Source: Desulfobulbaceae bacterium
GTDB lineage: Bacteria; Desulfobacterota; Desulfobulbia; Desulfobulbales; SURF-16
DNA length: 64,000 nucleotides
Reading direction: 5' to 3'
Assembly: GCA_020444175.1 (NCBI GenBank)
Contig: JAHLLM010000008.1
Location: 62,001-126,000 of the forward strand
The notes beneath the pieces are model-generated. The model was not told where the DNA came from. It saw only the letters and a program-made list of their open reading frames with translations, and searched no databases. Positions 16,543-27,277 of this stretch are shown here, piece after piece. Every line of letters begins with the position of its first letter. Within the stretch, counting starts at the first letter, position 1. Position numbers and translations under genes: made by a program.

Positions 16543-18000
16543 ATGAATTTTTCTTCAATAATACATGTTCTGGGAATATTACTCATTGTCACAGGCTGTT
16601 CTATGTTTGCCCCTGCATTGTGCTCTCTGTATTACGGTGAAGCAGATCTGCTGCCCATCCTCGATGCGGCCCTTATAGCGATTTTTCTTGGGGTTCCCTG
16701 CTGCTGGTTTTTTCGCAAAAGCCATGAACTGCATATTAAGGATGGGATTTTCATTGCGGTTTTCGGCTGGTTGCTTGTTTCCTCTCTTTCCGCCCTTCCT
16801 TTCATGTTCCATGGTTCAATTCCATCCTTTACTGATGGTTTTTTTGAGATGATGTCCGGGTACACCACCACGGGCGCTACCATACTCACCGATATCGAAG
16901 TACTGCCCCACGGCCTGCTGTTCTGGCGCAGCCAGACCCATTTGCTGGGAGGTATGGGATTTTTAACCTTAACGGTTATTTTTCTGCCCAGCGGTATGGG
17001 GGGCCTCCGTTTATTCAGGGCCGAGTCGAGTCCAGGCCAGGTTATCACCAAGGAAAAGTTCAAAGCGCGCAACAGAGACACCATGATTATGCTCTGGTGG
17101 ATTTATATAGCGCTCAACGTTATCCAGATACTCCTTCTCCGGCTGGGCGGCATGCCTCTTTTTGATGCAGCCTGTACGGCATTCGGAACCGTTTCAACCT
17201 CGGGTTACTCTCCGAAAAACGCCAGTATCGCCTTTTATGACAGCGCCTATTTTGACTGGATTATAATTCTTTTCATGTTTCTGGGCGGCACGACTTTTAT
17301 TCTTTTCTATCAGATGCTTCGCGGGGATTGGAAGGCATTGACGCGAAATACCGAATTTAGATGGTATTGCGTCATTTTGCTTTTTTTCTGCGGGGCTGTT
17401 TCTCTTGTCCTGTGGAAAAGCGGCAACTATGGCAGCTTCATGGATTCTGTCAGGTATGGGACTTTCCAGGTCATGTCCCTTTTAACCACCACCGGTTTTA
17501 CCACTGCCGACTATGAGCTGTGGCCCCAGGCTGCCCAGATGTTTCTCTATGCCGTCTGTTTTATCGGCGCCTGTGCCGGGTCAACAACAAGCGGCATCAA
17601 GATCGTCCATTATGTGCTTATCTGCAAATATATGTACGCCTCGGTGCGCAAACTGTTTTTTCAGCCCATGGCAGTTATTTCCGTACGCCTAAACCGGCGT
17701 TCGGTTGATTCTTCTATTGTTGATCTTGCCTTTAATTACTTTATAATCAACATTATCATGGTCCTTGGAGGCGGCTGCTTCATGGTGCTGTCGGATGATA
17801 TTGGCTATGTCACGGCCATGAGTTCGGTAATTTCCGCCCTGATGAATATAGGGCCCGGTTTCGGGGAAATAGGTCCTTCTGAAAATTTTGCCTTTATATC
17901 GAATACGGGAAAATGGTTTCTGGCCTGGAATATGCTGGTTGGCAGGTTAGAGATGTTTTCCGCCCTGGTCATATTTTATCCGTCATTCTGGAAGAAATAG
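16543..18000 (+). CDS. trkH: Trk-type potassium uptake membrane subunit
   Basis: A 485-residue inner-membrane protein with the fourfold pore-loop repeat of TrkH/KtrB. The filter segments are GYTTTGAT, TVSTSGYS, LTTTGFTT and MNIGPGFG. The second signature TTSGIK follows the third loop. It imports K+ (with Na+ or H+ in some systems) and is gated by the cytoplasmic TrkA ring. The trkA gene lies convergently just downstream, 36 bp away, so the pair is adjacent but transcribed separately. Length and all four filters are intact. Confidence 0.96.
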   Translation: MNFSSIIHVLGILLIVTGCSMFAPALCSLYYGEADLLPILDAALIAIFLGVPCCWFFRKSHELHIKDGIFIAVFGWLLVSSLSALPFMFHGSIPSFTDGFFEMMSGYTTTGATILTDIEVLPHGLLFWRSQTHLLGGMGFLTLTVIFLPSGMGGLRLFRAESSPGQVITKEKFKARNRDTMIMLWWIYIALNVIQILLLRLGGMPLFDAACTAFGTVSTSGYSPKNASIAFYDSAYFDWIIILFMFLGGTTFILFYQMLRGDWKALTRNTEFRWYCVILLFFCGAVSLVLWKSGNYGSFMDSVRYGTFQVMSLLTTTGFTTADYELWPQAAQMFLYAVCFIGACAGSTTSGIKIVHYVLICKYMYASVRKLFFQPMAVISVRLNRRSVDSSIVDLAFNYFIINIIMVLGGGCFMVLSDDIGYVTAMSSVISALMNIGPGFGEIGPSENFAFISNTGKWFLAWNMLVGRLEMFSALVIFYPSFWKK

Positions 18001-18036
18001 GGCAAGGGGAGAGTTGGGAGGGGTGCCGCTGTAGAG

Positions 18037-19443
18037 TTATGTTGAAAACAGGTCCCTCACCTCTTTTAAGTAAAGAGAGTTGCAGATAACGATTACCCGG
18101 TCCCCTTCCTGAATATGAGTACTGCCCACTGCGGTTTCCCATTTACCATCACGAAAAACGCTGCCGATAATAATGTGCCCTGCCAGAGCAGTATTTAACT
18201 GGGCAAGGGACTGTCGCGTCACGGGAGATTTGGGTGCCGCAATAAGGTCAACAACATCCACGTCAAAGCCATGCATATGGGACATGGAGAGCAGCTCTGT
18301 CCGGCGGATAAAGGTAAGGATCTCATTTCCCGCCAGCGTTTTTTTGTTTAAGGCGATGTCCGAACCGCTTGTCGAAGCCAGGACGACGTACTCTTCTTTG
18401 TTGACAAGGGATATTGTTTTTGTTTTTTGCTTGCCTTCCCTGCCCTCTGTGGTGTCCATAAGGTGCTTTACCAGCATGCAGCTCATGATATTGGTTTCAT
18501 TTTCTCCTGTAGCGGCAATAAAGGTATCCATATCCCTTAGGCCGGCAGCTTCCAGGACATCCTTATCAGAACCATCCCCGTGCAGTACCTCGGCGTCTGT
18601 GAGGAGAGCGGACAGCTCTTCGGCCCGCTTTTCATTTTTTTCAATAACCTTGACCCGGACGGTTTTGCCCAGCAGCTCGGCAATGCGGCCTCCCACCAGT
18701 CCGCCTCCGAGAATCATCACCCTGTGGCGGCGCTGCTGCTTGACTCCAGTCAGTTTGATCAATTTCGGCAGGTCTTCGGATGCCGACATCATCAGGATCT
18801 GATCCTGGGGGAAAATTGTATCCTTACCGCCGGGAATGATTGTGGTGATGCCCCTGGCAATGGCCACAACGCGGAAGGGAAAGGCATTGTGGATCTGTGA
18901 TATTTCAATGAGGTTTTTATTGGCCAGAGGGGACGCTTCATTAATTCGTGTCGCCATGACCTTCATTTGGCCCAGGGCGATATCGATTATTTCATCTCCT
19001 CCCGTACGCTTGATAAGGCGGGCTATTTCCTGGGCGGCAAGCTCCTCCGGATGGATAAACAGATCTATTTTAAGGTCGTCTTCCTTGAGAATGGAGTTTT
19101 TATTGCCAAACTCCTGTGATCTTACCCTGGAAATTTTTTGTTCTATGCCGAAGCGATCGGCAATGATGGCGGCCAGCATATTGACGGCGTCGTTGTTGGT
19201 AACCGCTATAAGAAAATCCATCTCCGGGGCATTTGCCTCTTCCCAGCAGGCAATGCTCATGGCGCTGCCGGGAATCAAGCGGGCATCTAACGTGCCATCC
19301 GCATAGCGGATCAGTTCAGGGTCAGGTTCGATGGCCGTGACGTTATAGCCCTCGTGGACAAGCCTTTTGGCCAGGTATAAGCCAATACCGCCAAGGCCTA
19401 ATATGAGAATGTTTTCCGAGGGTGTTTTTTTCTTTCTGAACAT
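18037..19443 (-). CDS. trkA: Trk potassium channel regulatory subunit
   Basis: A 468-residue cytoplasmic protein made of two RCK units. The first nucleotide-binding fold carries ILGLGGIGLYLAKRL (about residues 12-28), the second ILGGGLVGGRIAELL (about 235-250). Each is followed by a TrkA_C domain (about 145-225 and 380-465). TrkA rings bind NAD(H)/ATP and gate TrkH, encoded convergently next door. The full double-unit length fits E. coli TrkA (458). The ATG lies 345 bp from the divergent chemoreceptor gene. Confidence 0.95.
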   Translation of the reverse strand: MFRKKKTPSENILILGLGGIGLYLAKRLVHEGYNVTAIEPDPELIRYADGTLDARLIPGSAMSIACWEEANAPEMDFLIAVTNNDAVNMLAAIIADRFGIEQKISRVRSQEFGNKNSILKEDDLKIDLFIHPEELAAQEIARLIKRTGGDEIIDIALGQMKVMATRINEASPLANKNLIEISQIHNAFPFRVVAIARGITTIIPGGKDTIFPQDQILMMSASEDLPKLIKLTGVKQQRRHRVMILGGGLVGGRIAELLGKTVRVKVIEKNEKRAEELSALLTDAEVLHGDGSDKDVLEAAGLRDMDTFIAATGENETNIMSCMLVKHLMDTTEGREGKQKTKTISLVNKEEYVVLASTSGSDIALNKKTLAGNEILTFIRRTELLSMSHMHGFDVDVVDLIAAPKSPVTRQSLAQLNTALAGHIIIGSVFRDGKWETAVGSTHIQEGDRVIVICNSLYLKEVRDLFST

Positions 19444-19787
19444 GATGAGAATGCAGACCGCGTGATTTGTGGTTTTAAGGTCAAATTAAATGGATTGAAA
19501 AGCGTACCTCCAAAAAAATAGTTTCACTTTTGATGCACTAAAATGAAGCCAATGTCAATGAGAAAGGTTGTTGAGTAAGCCTTCCTGCCCCCAGGTTGTA
19601 ACATCTTCTGGGGGCGCATTTTTTTAGCCGAATCATTTGCGTTCCGGATAGCAGTGTGATGTAATAGCTCATAGGCATATATACAGAGACAATAGTGTCC
19701 TTCTGATTTTACAACAACTCTTGCAGCACAAAAAACACATAAAAACCCTATTCATTTTCAATATCATTCATCAGGGAGAAGATCGGC
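19444..19787. other. Divergent promoter region, possible short transcript
   Basis: This 344-bp gap separates trkA (leftward) from the chemoreceptor gene (rightward). It contains an intrinsic terminator at 19587-19627 read on the plus strand, although no plus-strand gene ends here. A small hairpin AAGG...CCTT (19563-19582) lies directly before it. A short untranslated RNA ending at the terminator is possible. Confidence 0.4.
19587..19627 (+). terminator. Intrinsic terminator without an upstream gene
   Basis: GCCCCCAG (19587-19594) pairs perfectly with CTGGGGGC (19608-19615), followed by GCA and seven T residues. It lies 160 bp upstream of the chemoreceptor start. Confidence 0.75.
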
Positions 19788-21821
19788 ATGTTCGCAAAAT
19801 TCAAGATGTCCCAGAAATTGATTGGTGGTTTTGTTGTTGTGGCGCTCATTCTTGCTATGGCCATTGTCTATCAGATTTCCGGCATGAAGAATTTGGCTGT
19901 GCTGCAGGACGAAGGGGCAGGACGAGCTGATGATGCGGTCGAAATTGCCTCCATCATGGAACGTTTGGCAGGATCTTACAGTGTTATTGGTGATGCCATC
20001 ATCAACCGGGACATGGAAGCGACCCGAAGTGAATTTGCCGAATTGAAAAAACAGGCCCAAAAGGATATGGCCCGAGCGGCAGAACTCGTTGATACCGGGG
20101 CTGAAGAGGGCTGGGCACGTGAATTTGCCGCAGAATACACCGAGTATCTTTCTCTCTTTGAAAATGAACTGCTGCCCATCTTGGAAAATGCAGAAGACCT
20201 GGCTAAGCGTTTTGAAGACGCCATGGAAATAAATCATATCATGAGCCGGGTGAACAGTCTCTATGAAATTATTGCCGATGCTATCATTAATCGAAATTTG
20301 GATGAATCAAAGGCCCTTTTTGCTGCGGCAAAGTCACAGGCCGGCAAGGATATGGCAACTGTCGCTTCTCTTGTTGATACTGAAGCGGAAAAAGCTCTAG
20401 CCCGGCAGTTTTCATCGTCATATAATGCATATCTTGGTTTGTGGAATGAGCTGCTCCCTATTCTTGAAACAGGTGAAAATGCCGACATGGCTGCTATTCG
20501 TGAGCTTGACGGCAGGATTGATGGCATCAGAGACCAGACCCGTCAGCCTTTAGAGGGAATTTTAGAGTCGCTTCAGGAGGAAAGCGCCGAGGCTGTTCGA
20601 CAAATGGCTGAAATCAGGGCGCTGGATGAAAAGATTGATATAAAGAAAATTGCTGCTGATGAAAAGCTGGAAAAAATTGTTGCCTCATTAAAACAGGAAA
20701 TGATCGAGGGTGATGCACTCTATGACGCGGTAGGGAGCCGGACAATTTCTATTGCATCAATTGTTGCTTTAGCGGGCCTGATCATCGCATTAGTCATAGG
20801 ATTTTTGCTGACCAATGCAATCACAAAGCCGATTAATGAAACGGTAGAGAACATGACAAGTGCGGCGGAACAGGTTTCAAGTGCAGCAGGCCAGGTCTCT
20901 TCATCCAGTCAGTCTCTGGCAGAAGGGGCATCAGAACAGGCCGCGGCCATTGAAGAGACCTCTGCCTCCATGGAGGAAATGACTTCCATGACGAAGCAAA
21001 ACGCTGATAACGCAAATCAGGCGGACAACCTGATGCGTGAGGCTTTGGGTATCATTACCACCGCAGATAAATCCATGGACGAGATGAGCACATCCATGGA
21101 AGAAATTTCTACAGCCAGCGAAGAGACATCAAAAATTGTTAAAACCATTGATGAGATTGCTTTCCAGACCAACCTGCTTGCCCTCAACGCTGCAGTTGAA
21201 GCTGCCCGTGCCGGTGAAGCAGGGGCAGGATTTGCCGTGGTTGCCGATGAGGTGCGAAATCTCGCCATGCGTGCTGCAGAAGCTGCCAAAAATACAGCAA
21301 ACCTTATTGAAGGTACGGTTGTCAAAGTAAACTCCGGAAAAGAGATTGTCGCCAAAACCAATGAAGCTTTTAAGGAAGTGGCGACAAGCAGCGCCAAGGT
21401 TGGCAGCCTGGTAGGTGAGATTTCTGTAGCATCGAAGGAACAGGCCGCGGGTTTTGGTCAGATCAGTCAAGCCATTACCCAGATGGATACAGTGATCCAG
21501 CAGAACTCGGCCAATGCCGAAGAGTCTGCTGCCGCCTCTGAAGAACTCACTGCCCAGGCTACTGCGATGATGGAGGCAGTCATTGGGTTGCGTCGTCTCA
21601 TTGAGGGAGCTGGAAGTTCTTCGTCTGTCCACACGGCACAAAGCAAGGGCTCCGTTGTTTCCAGACCAGCTTCCGGGACAGTTTCCAAACGGCATCCTGC
21701 CTTGACGGCGCCTGCAAAGGCATCTCCACAAGCAGCTCAACCTGCATCAAAAGGGAACGTCGGTGAGAATGATCCTAAAAAAGTTATCCCTATGGATGAT
21801 GACGATTTTGAGGATTTTTAG
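19788..21821 (+). CDS. Methyl-accepting chemotaxis protein with duplicated sensor
   Basis: A 677-residue chemoreceptor. Membrane helices at about 12-32 and 318-342 enclose a helical periplasmic sensor. Residues about 57-133 and 151-227 are repeats of each other: both contain a GDAIINR/ADAIINR segment, a KDMA...LVDT segment and end in ELLPILE. The cytoplasmic part contains the conserved signalling tip ([21 protein letters not shown] and following residues). The tail is linker-like and ends in an acidic DDDDFEDF, not a CheR-binding pentapeptide. It should report to CheA/CheW elsewhere in the genome. The ligand is unknown. Confidence 0.93.
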   Translation: MFAKFKMSQKLIGGFVVVALILAMAIVYQISGMKNLAVLQDEGAGRADDAVEIASIMERLAGSYSVIGDAIINRDMEATRSEFAELKKQAQKDMARAAELVDTGAEEGWAREFAAEYTEYLSLFENELLPILENAEDLAKRFEDAMEINHIMSRVNSLYEIIADAIINRNLDESKALFAAAKSQAGKDMATVASLVDTEAEKALARQFSSSYNAYLGLWNELLPILETGENADMAAIRELDGRIDGIRDQTRQPLEGILESLQEESAEAVRQMAEIRALDEKIDIKKIAADEKLEKIVASLKQEMIEGDALYDAVGSRTISIASIVALAGLIIALVIGFLLTNAITKPINETVENMTSAAEQVSSAAGQVSSSSQSLAEGASEQAAAIEETSASMEEMTSMTKQNADNANQADNLMREALGIITTADKSMDEMSTSMEEISTASEETSKIVKTIDEIAFQTNLLALNAAVEAARAGEAGAGFAVVADEVRNLAMRAAEAAKNTANLIEGTVVKVNSGKEIVAKTNEAFKEVATSSAKVGSLVGEISVASKEQAAGFGQISQAITQMDTVIQQNSANAEESAAASEELTAQATAMMEAVIGLRRLIEGAGSSSSVHTAQSKGSVVSRPASGTVSKRHPALTAPAKASPQAAQPASKGNVGENDPKKVIPMDDDDFEDF

Positions 21822-21855
21822 AAGACCTGCCACACGGCCTCCCATGTCTTGAAAT

Positions 21856-21906
21856 AAAACTATTGATGAGTGTGGATAATCAAATTCCACACTCATCAAC
21901 AGTTTT
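21856..21906. terminator. Bidirectional terminator
   Basis: A long hairpin pairs AAAACTATTGATGAGTGTGGA with its near-complement at 21886-21906, with a 9-base loop and A/T-rich flanks on both sides. It separates the chemoreceptor from the convergent hybrid kinase. Confidence 0.75.
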
Positions 21907-21942
21907 ACCAAAAATGATTTGTTTTCCTTTTTCTTATTTCCT

Positions 21943-24900
21943 TCATTTGCCGGGCAGTACCTCGCGAATTTTTGTGGCCAGATCCTGTTTTGAAAAAGGT
22001 TTTTCAATGAAATTAATACCATCGCCCAGTATGCCATGGTGAGCGATGACGTTACTCGTATAACCGGACATGAACAGAATCCTGAGTTCCGGGTAGAGAG
22101 AGATTAGTTTTTTTGCCAGGTCTCGGCCGTTCATCTCGGGCATGACCACGTCGGTTATGAGCAGGTTGATCTCGCCGGCGTACTCTTTGGCAAGACGGAT
22201 GGCTTCAGCCGGTGTCGTAGCGGCCAGTACCCGATATCCCAATTTGTCCAGTATTCTCCTCGTAATTTCCAGGATCGCGACCTCATCTTCCACCAGCAGG
22301 ATGGTCTCGTGGCCCCGTGAGTCCGGCGCAACCGGGCTTTCCTTTCGCATCCCCTCGCCTTCGCCTGCATGCCGGGGCAGGTAGATCTTAAAAGTCGATC
22401 CTTGACCCGGTTCGCTATAGACGTTGATGAAGCCATTGTTCTGCTTCACCACGCCATAGACCGTGGCCAATCCTAGACCAGTGCCTTTGCCGATATCCTT
22501 GGTGGTGAAAAACGGCTCAAAAATTTTGTCCAGGGTATCCTTATCCATGCCCTGGCCATCGTCACTGACAGCAAGCATAATAAAATCTCCCGGCATAAAC
22601 CCTGAGTGGTTGGCGGCGGAGGTCTCGTCAAAGGTGATTGTATGGGTTTCAATGGTGACCTTGCCCACGCCGTCGATAGCATCACGGGCATTGACGCACA
22701 GGTTGGCCAGGATCTGATCAATCTGGGAGGGATCCATTTTGATCGGCCATAAGTTTGAGTCTGCCTGCCAGACAAGATCAATGTCCTCGCCGATCATCCG
22801 CCGCAGCATTTTGAGCATCCCTTCCACTGTTTCGTTCAGATCGAGCACCCTGGGGGCAATGGTCTGCTTGCGGGCAAAGGCCAGCAGTTGCCGGGTCAGG
22901 TCAACGGAGCGAATGGCGGCTTTCTGTATCTCCTGCATGGAGGCGAAGAGCGGTTGGGTCGGCTTAATCTGGTCCAGAGCCAGTTCAGTATGGCCAATGA
23001 TCACTCCCAGCATGTTGTTGAAGTCATGGGCGACGCCGCCTGCCAATCGGCCGACGGATTCCATTTTTTGGGCCTGGCGCAGCTGTGACTCCAGGGAGAG
23101 TTTCTCGGTGATGTCCTCGACCATCTCGATAGCCGCCGTCACTTGGCCAGATGGGCTGAAGACAGGGGAAGAAACGATGCGGTAATTGCGTGTGCCTTCT
23201 GGCTGGGGCGTTTGCGTTGTTGCTTCATGGACCAGACCATCTTGTAGAGTCTTACAGGTCGGGCAGTAGTCGCACACATCGTCGCGCGGCGGGTCGTTGA
23301 AGGCCCGGTAGCAGGTGGGGCGTTGGCCTGGATTGATGGCAGGAAACCACTCGCGCATCCGCTTGTTTAATTCGAGAATCTCCATTTGCGGACTGATGAG
23401 GGCCACACCGATGCCGATGTTGTCCAGGATGCTGCGTGTTTTGGCCTCGCTCTCCTGCAAGTTCCTTTCTGCCTGCTCTCGTTTGGTGAGGTCAATAATG
23501 GTTCCCATGATGGCCGGTCTGCCCTGAAAAATCATACGGCCGCCATGTACCCTGGCAGTAATTGTTTTACCGTCTTTCCTGATCGATCTTATTACATATT
23601 CGATGGAATCAATCTCACCGGCAAGGCGCTTTCGGATATTTTCTTCAACTATTTTTCTGTCTTCAGGATGCGTTATATCAATTGGATTAATTTTGTCGAC
23701 AATCTCCTCGTACGTATAGCCAATCATCTTGCAATATCGATTATTAACAAATTTAAAAAGATTATCCTGGATGATGTATACCCCGAGGAGTGACTTCTCT
23801 ACCAGGCTGCGGTATTTGGTTTCAGATTCCAGCAAAGCCACTTCGGCCTGCTTACGCTCGGTGATATCGACTATCGCTCCGACGAGGCCGTCAATTTCAC
23901 CGTTCGGGCCAGCAAAGGTGGCTTTGTGGAAGACGACATCGTGTTGAATCCCGTCGGAAGACTGGATTAATCCCTCGTATGTCTGCATCCCAGGATGGGC
24001 AAAAAGGGTATCATCGGCTCGGCGGTACACATCAGCAAGTTCCTTCGGTGCAATATCATGCACCGTCTTGCCGGCAATCTGCTCTCTCGAAATTCCGTAG
24101 AACTTTTCAAATGCGTGATTGCAGCCGAGATATCGGCCCTGACGATCCTTGTAGAAAACCGGATAAGGCATGGCGTCGATCAGTACCTGGAGGAACTTCG
24201 CCTGCCGCGTGATTTCCTCCTCCGCCCGTTTGCGCTCGTTGATGTCCCGCCCCTCAGGCATCAGCATTATCACCCTGCCTGTCTCATCTTTTACCGGCTT
24301 GAGAGAAAAATCCACATAGTGGAGAGTGCCGTCCGCTGCTGGATGGTAGGTTTCAAAGCGCACCAGTTTGCCTTGGGCAGCCTCCTGCACCGCCTGCTTT
24401 ATTTTTTCCTGCATTTCCGGAGAATGTGCCCACCAAGGAGTTTCCCAAAAGGGCTGGCCGATGACATCCGCCTCTTCTGCGCCGATAAATGCCAAGGCGG
24501 TTTTATTTCCTTCCAACACTGTGCCGTCGACGGACAACAACCCGATAAACTGACAGGATTGATCAAAAACAGCATGAAATTTCCGCTCGCTTTCACGGAT
24601 TTTTTCGTCCGCTTTGATTTTCAGGAGAGCGTGTTCTGCAAGATCAGCGATAAAATCAACCAGAGCCGTATCATATTCAAGGATGTAATCGACCTTTTCG
24701 CGGCTGAAGACCGGCACTCGATCAAGCGCCGCCAGATAGTCGTTTTCGTTATAACCATATTCATGGGCCTGATGGCTGAAAAATTTCCGATCCGGCGCCT
24801 CTCCTTCATAAAAGAATTGCCCCAGAAACAGGGTAGCCAGATGACAACCGGCTACCACAATTGGAATACCGATATCCCAGAGGCCGTTTCGGCATTTGTA

Positions 24901-25146
24901 GCGACAGGCCTCCCCTTGGACAAGGTGATCCTTGATGTAGTTATCACTTTCCAGGCAGCGTTGCAGTGAAACCGGATTGGCACGATGAAATTTGACACAG
25001 ATATCCTGCCAGCCCGATCCGACCAGGATCGAACCGTTTACGGCATCGATAATGCCGATGGGCATGCCTGCGGCCTGATAGTGCGCATCTGCCATCTTCT
25101 GAATGATGGCCAAATCAAGTAGATCGGAAAGTTGGTAATCGCTCAT
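21943..25146 (-). CDS. PocR-PAS hybrid sensor histidine kinase
   Basis: A 1067-residue cytoplasmic kinase with no membrane helix. The N-terminal 170 residues form a PocR-type ligand-binding domain: it contains [15 protein letters not shown] and a [16 protein letters not shown] segment, whose cysteines suggest metal or redox binding. Four PAS domains follow (about 190-310, 325-440, 445-560, 570-690). The third to fourth region includes a cysteine cluster [10 protein letters not shown]. Then come a phosphoacceptor helix ([13 protein letters not shown]), an ATPase domain ([13 protein letters not shown]) and a C-terminal receiver (about 950-1065, [16 protein letters not shown]). The partner output protein is not encoded nearby. 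Confidence 0.93.
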   Translation of the reverse strand: MSDYQLSDLLDLAIIQKMADAHYQAAGMPIGIIDAVNGSILVGSGWQDICVKFHRANPVSLQRCLESDNYIKDHLVQGEACRYKCRNGLWDIGIPIVVAGCHLATLFLGQFFYEGEAPDRKFFSHQAHEYGYNENDYLAALDRVPVFSREKVDYILEYDTALVDFIADLAEHALLKIKADEKIRESERKFHAVFDQSCQFIGLLSVDGTVLEGNKTALAFIGAEEADVIGQPFWETPWWAHSPEMQEKIKQAVQEAAQGKLVRFETYHPAADGTLHYVDFSLKPVKDETGRVIMLMPEGRDINERKRAEEEITRQAKFLQVLIDAMPYPVFYKDRQGRYLGCNHAFEKFYGISREQIAGKTVHDIAPKELADVYRRADDTLFAHPGMQTYEGLIQSSDGIQHDVVFHKATFAGPNGEIDGLVGAIVDITERKQAEVALLESETKYRSLVEKSLLGVYIIQDNLFKFVNNRYCKMIGYTYEEIVDKINPIDITHPEDRKIVEENIRKRLAGEIDSIEYVIRSIRKDGKTITARVHGGRMIFQGRPAIMGTIIDLTKREQAERNLQESEAKTRSILDNIGIGVALISPQMEILELNKRMREWFPAINPGQRPTCYRAFNDPPRDDVCDYCPTCKTLQDGLVHEATTQTPQPEGTRNYRIVSSPVFSPSGQVTAAIEMVEDITEKLSLESQLRQAQKMESVGRLAGGVAHDFNNMLGVIIGHTELALDQIKPTQPLFASMQEIQKAAIRSVDLTRQLLAFARKQTIAPRVLDLNETVEGMLKMLRRMIGEDIDLVWQADSNLWPIKMDPSQIDQILANLCVNARDAIDGVGKVTIETHTITFDETSAANHSGFMPGDFIMLAVSDDGQGMDKDTLDKIFEPFFTTKDIGKGTGLGLATVYGVVKQNNGFINVYSEPGQGSTFKIYLPRHAGEGEGMRKESPVAPDSRGHETILLVEDEVAILEITRRILDKLGYRVLAATTPAEAIRLAKEYAGEINLLITDVVMPEMNGRDLAKKLISLYPELRILFMSGYTSNVIAHHGILGDGINFIEKPFSKQDLATKIREVLPGK

Positions 25147-25193
25147 ATCCCACCTCTCTCAATAGCGCGTTTTAAGAGGTATGCTCAATGCGC

Positions 25194-25218
25194 TGATCTC
25201 TTAAGGCTGAAGAGATCA
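25194..25218 (-). promoter_or_regulatory. Palindrome upstream of the PocR kinase
   Basis: A 9-bp perfect inverted repeat TGATCTCTT / AAGAGATCA with a 7-base spacer, 48 bp upstream of the kinase start. It may be an operator for the kinase gene. No other copy was seen in the window. Confidence 0.35.
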
Positions 25219-25416
25219 CCTCCTCAATGAACATTCTAATCCGCAGTCTGTTTTAAAAGACTGTTCATGTTTTTTTGCCTGCTTTTTAAGGATGGGTATC
25301 TATTTTTTCTCTTGAGACATTATCCCATTGCTTAAAGGAATTGCCAAACGATATTCCGGAGCAGTCTTTTTTTTTCATACGCAATCATGCTTCTTGTGGA
25401 GAATCTACGGCATGTC

Positions 25417-25582
25417 CTAGCAGGCTGTTGAAAAACTATTGCACTTGCTGATACTGCGTCAAAATTCGGCTCAAAATGCTCATTTACTCCATGTAAACTG
25501 TGCTTTTTCGCCTCATTTTCACCCTGAAGGGTATAAATCCTTGTCTCCGCTACGTTCGCTACATTTTTCAACAGCCTGTTAG
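25417..25582. repeat. MITE-like element with GGCTGTTGAAAAA ends
   Basis: A 166-bp non-coding element with inverted ends CTAGCAGGCTGTTGAAAAA on the left and TTTTTCAACAGCCTGTTAG on the right. Ends of this type are familiar from insertion sequences and their deletion derivatives in deltaproteobacteria. No transposase remnant is visible. It lies between the PocR kinase promoter and the 3' end of leuA. Confidence 0.75.
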
Positions 25583-25644
25583 GTGGGCCCGTAACTTTAA
25601 CACAGGCAAGGGGCAGCCTGGGCTTGAGACAACCCCTTGCTTTC

Positions 25645-27180
25645 TTATATTCCCATGCCTTTCAACTTATTTATCCCATCAATATATGCTTTGATGCTCG
25701 CCTCGATGATATCGGTTGAAGCACCTTTACCAATAACTTTCACCTGGTCATGTTCAATATGAACCATCACTTTGCCGAGAGCATTTGTCCCTTGGGTAAC
25801 GGCTTGTATCTCATAACGCAGCAATTTTGGGGAAAATCCAATTATTTTTGAGATTGCTTTATAGGCTGCATCAACAGGTCCATCCCCTTTTGCAGATTTT
25901 TCAACTCTGTTTTTTTCAAATTTCAGTTGCACTGTAACCTGAGGCGATTTGCCTGTTTCACAATGGGCTTGGAAGGAGTAGAGAACACATGATTCCGGTT
26001 GGTTCCTGATTTCATCATTCATTATGGCAACCAGGTCTTCATCAAAGATTTCATTTTTTTTATCTGCAACATTTAAAAAACGTTGATAGATTTTATCTGA
26101 ATCCTTTGCCGACAAGTCCATACCTAACTCCGCAATTCTATGGAACACCCCGTGCCTTCCTGTTCTGGCGGTCAGTATAACTTTGCTTTGCGGAAAACCC
26201 ACATCTGCAGGTTGCATTATTTCATATGTTTGCCGCTCTTTAAGAAAGCCGTCAACATGAATACCTGAACTGTGGGAAAAGGCATTCGCTCCAATTATGG
26301 CCTTGTTCGGTGGAATCGACATGCCCATAGCCTCTGCCACCATACGGCTGGTTCGATAAAACTCCTTTGTCTGTATTTGAGTGTCGATTTGATAAAAGTC
26401 GTAACGAGTCCGTAATGCCATGATGATTTCTTCCAGCGCAGCATTGCCGGCTCTTTCTCCAATACCATTGATTGTTCCTTCAACTTGTCTTGCTCCATTT
26501 TCAACACCGGCTAACGAGTTTGCAACCGCCAGACCCAGATCATCATGGCAATGAACACTGATGATTGCTTTGGAAATATTAGGAACTTTTTTTTGAATGT
26601 CATTTATCAGTTTTCCATACCTGGATGGCACTGCATAACCCGTAGTGTCAGGGACATTTACTACTGTTACCCCAGCGTCAATGATCGCCTCAATAATCTC
26701 AAACAAAAAAAATGGATCAGCACGTCCTGCGTCCTCTGTGTAAAACTCGACATCGTCGGTGTATTCTTTTGCCCTTTTCACGGCAGCAACTGCCATTTGT
26801 ATTGTTGTTGCCTTTTTTTCCTCAAGAGTTTTGCCATATTTATCATCACGAAATTTACCTGAAATATGGATATCTGAAACACCGATACCTGTATGAATCC
26901 TGGCTTGAGAAGCTTCTTGCAAAGATTGACCACAAGCGTCAATGTCAGCCATTACGGCCCTGCTTAATGCGCAGATCGTTGGACCTTTTATATTCCTGGC
27001 TATGGTTTGGACGGCATTGAAATCTTCGGGGGATGAGCAAGGAAAACCTGCTTCAATAACGTCGACCCCAAGCTCAGCCAGCTGATGGGCAAGCTTCAAC
27101 TTTTCAACAACACCTAATCGGCAGCCTGCCGCTTGTTCACCATCTCTTAATGTTGTGTCGAAAATAGCAATTTTTTTCAT
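25645..27180 (-). CDS. leuA: 2-isopropylmalate synthase
   Basis: A 511-residue enzyme that condenses acetyl-CoA with 2-oxoisovalerate in the first committed step of leucine synthesis. The start at 27180 follows GGAGGA and gives the canonical N-terminus KIAIFDTTLRDGEQ. The metal-binding HxH lies in VHCHDDLGLAVANS, and the substrate-binding NGIGERAGNAALEE is intact. The C-terminal regulatory (leucine-binding) domain is present (about 385-510), so feedback inhibition is expected. Citramalate synthase is a less likely alternative. The transcript begins with a leucine-rich leader peptide gene and an intrinsic terminator, which indicates attenuation control. Confidence 0.95.
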   Translation of the reverse strand: MKKIAIFDTTLRDGEQAAGCRLGVVEKLKLAHQLAELGVDVIEAGFPCSSPEDFNAVQTIARNIKGPTICALSRAVMADIDACGQSLQEASQARIHTGIGVSDIHISGKFRDDKYGKTLEEKKATTIQMAVAAVKRAKEYTDDVEFYTEDAGRADPFFLFEIIEAIIDAGVTVVNVPDTTGYAVPSRYGKLINDIQKKVPNISKAIISVHCHDDLGLAVANSLAGVENGARQVEGTINGIGERAGNAALEEIIMALRTRYDFYQIDTQIQTKEFYRTSRMVAEAMGMSIPPNKAIIGANAFSHSSGIHVDGFLKERQTYEIMQPADVGFPQSKVILTARTGRHGVFHRIAELGMDLSAKDSDKIYQRFLNVADKKNEIFDEDLVAIMNDEIRNQPESCVLYSFQAHCETGKSPQVTVQLKFEKNRVEKSAKGDGPVDAAYKAISKIIGFSPKLLRYEIQAVTQGTNALGKVMVHIEHDQVKVIGKGASTDIIEASIKAYIDGINKLKGMGI

Positions 27181-27211
27181 GACACATTCCTCCTCAACTT
27201 TATATTTGGAC

Positions 27212-27248
27212 AAAAAAAAGCCCGCAACGGAGAGACTCCGCACGGGCT
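27212..27248 (-). terminator. leuA attenuator terminator
   Basis: On the minus strand AGCCCGTGCGGAG pairs with CTCCGTTGCGGGCT (one mismatch) and is followed by seven to eight T residues. It ends only 32 bp before the leuA start and lies 30 bp after the leader peptide stop, so it must be read through for leuA to be made. Confidence 0.85.
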
Positions 27249-27277
27249 AAAGGTTGACTTTATTAAATGAAATTTAC

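Noticed and set aside
23995-24969. 324-codon open frame antisense to the PocR kinase
   Set aside because: It overlaps the PocR and PAS coding region completely and has the composition of a shadow frame.
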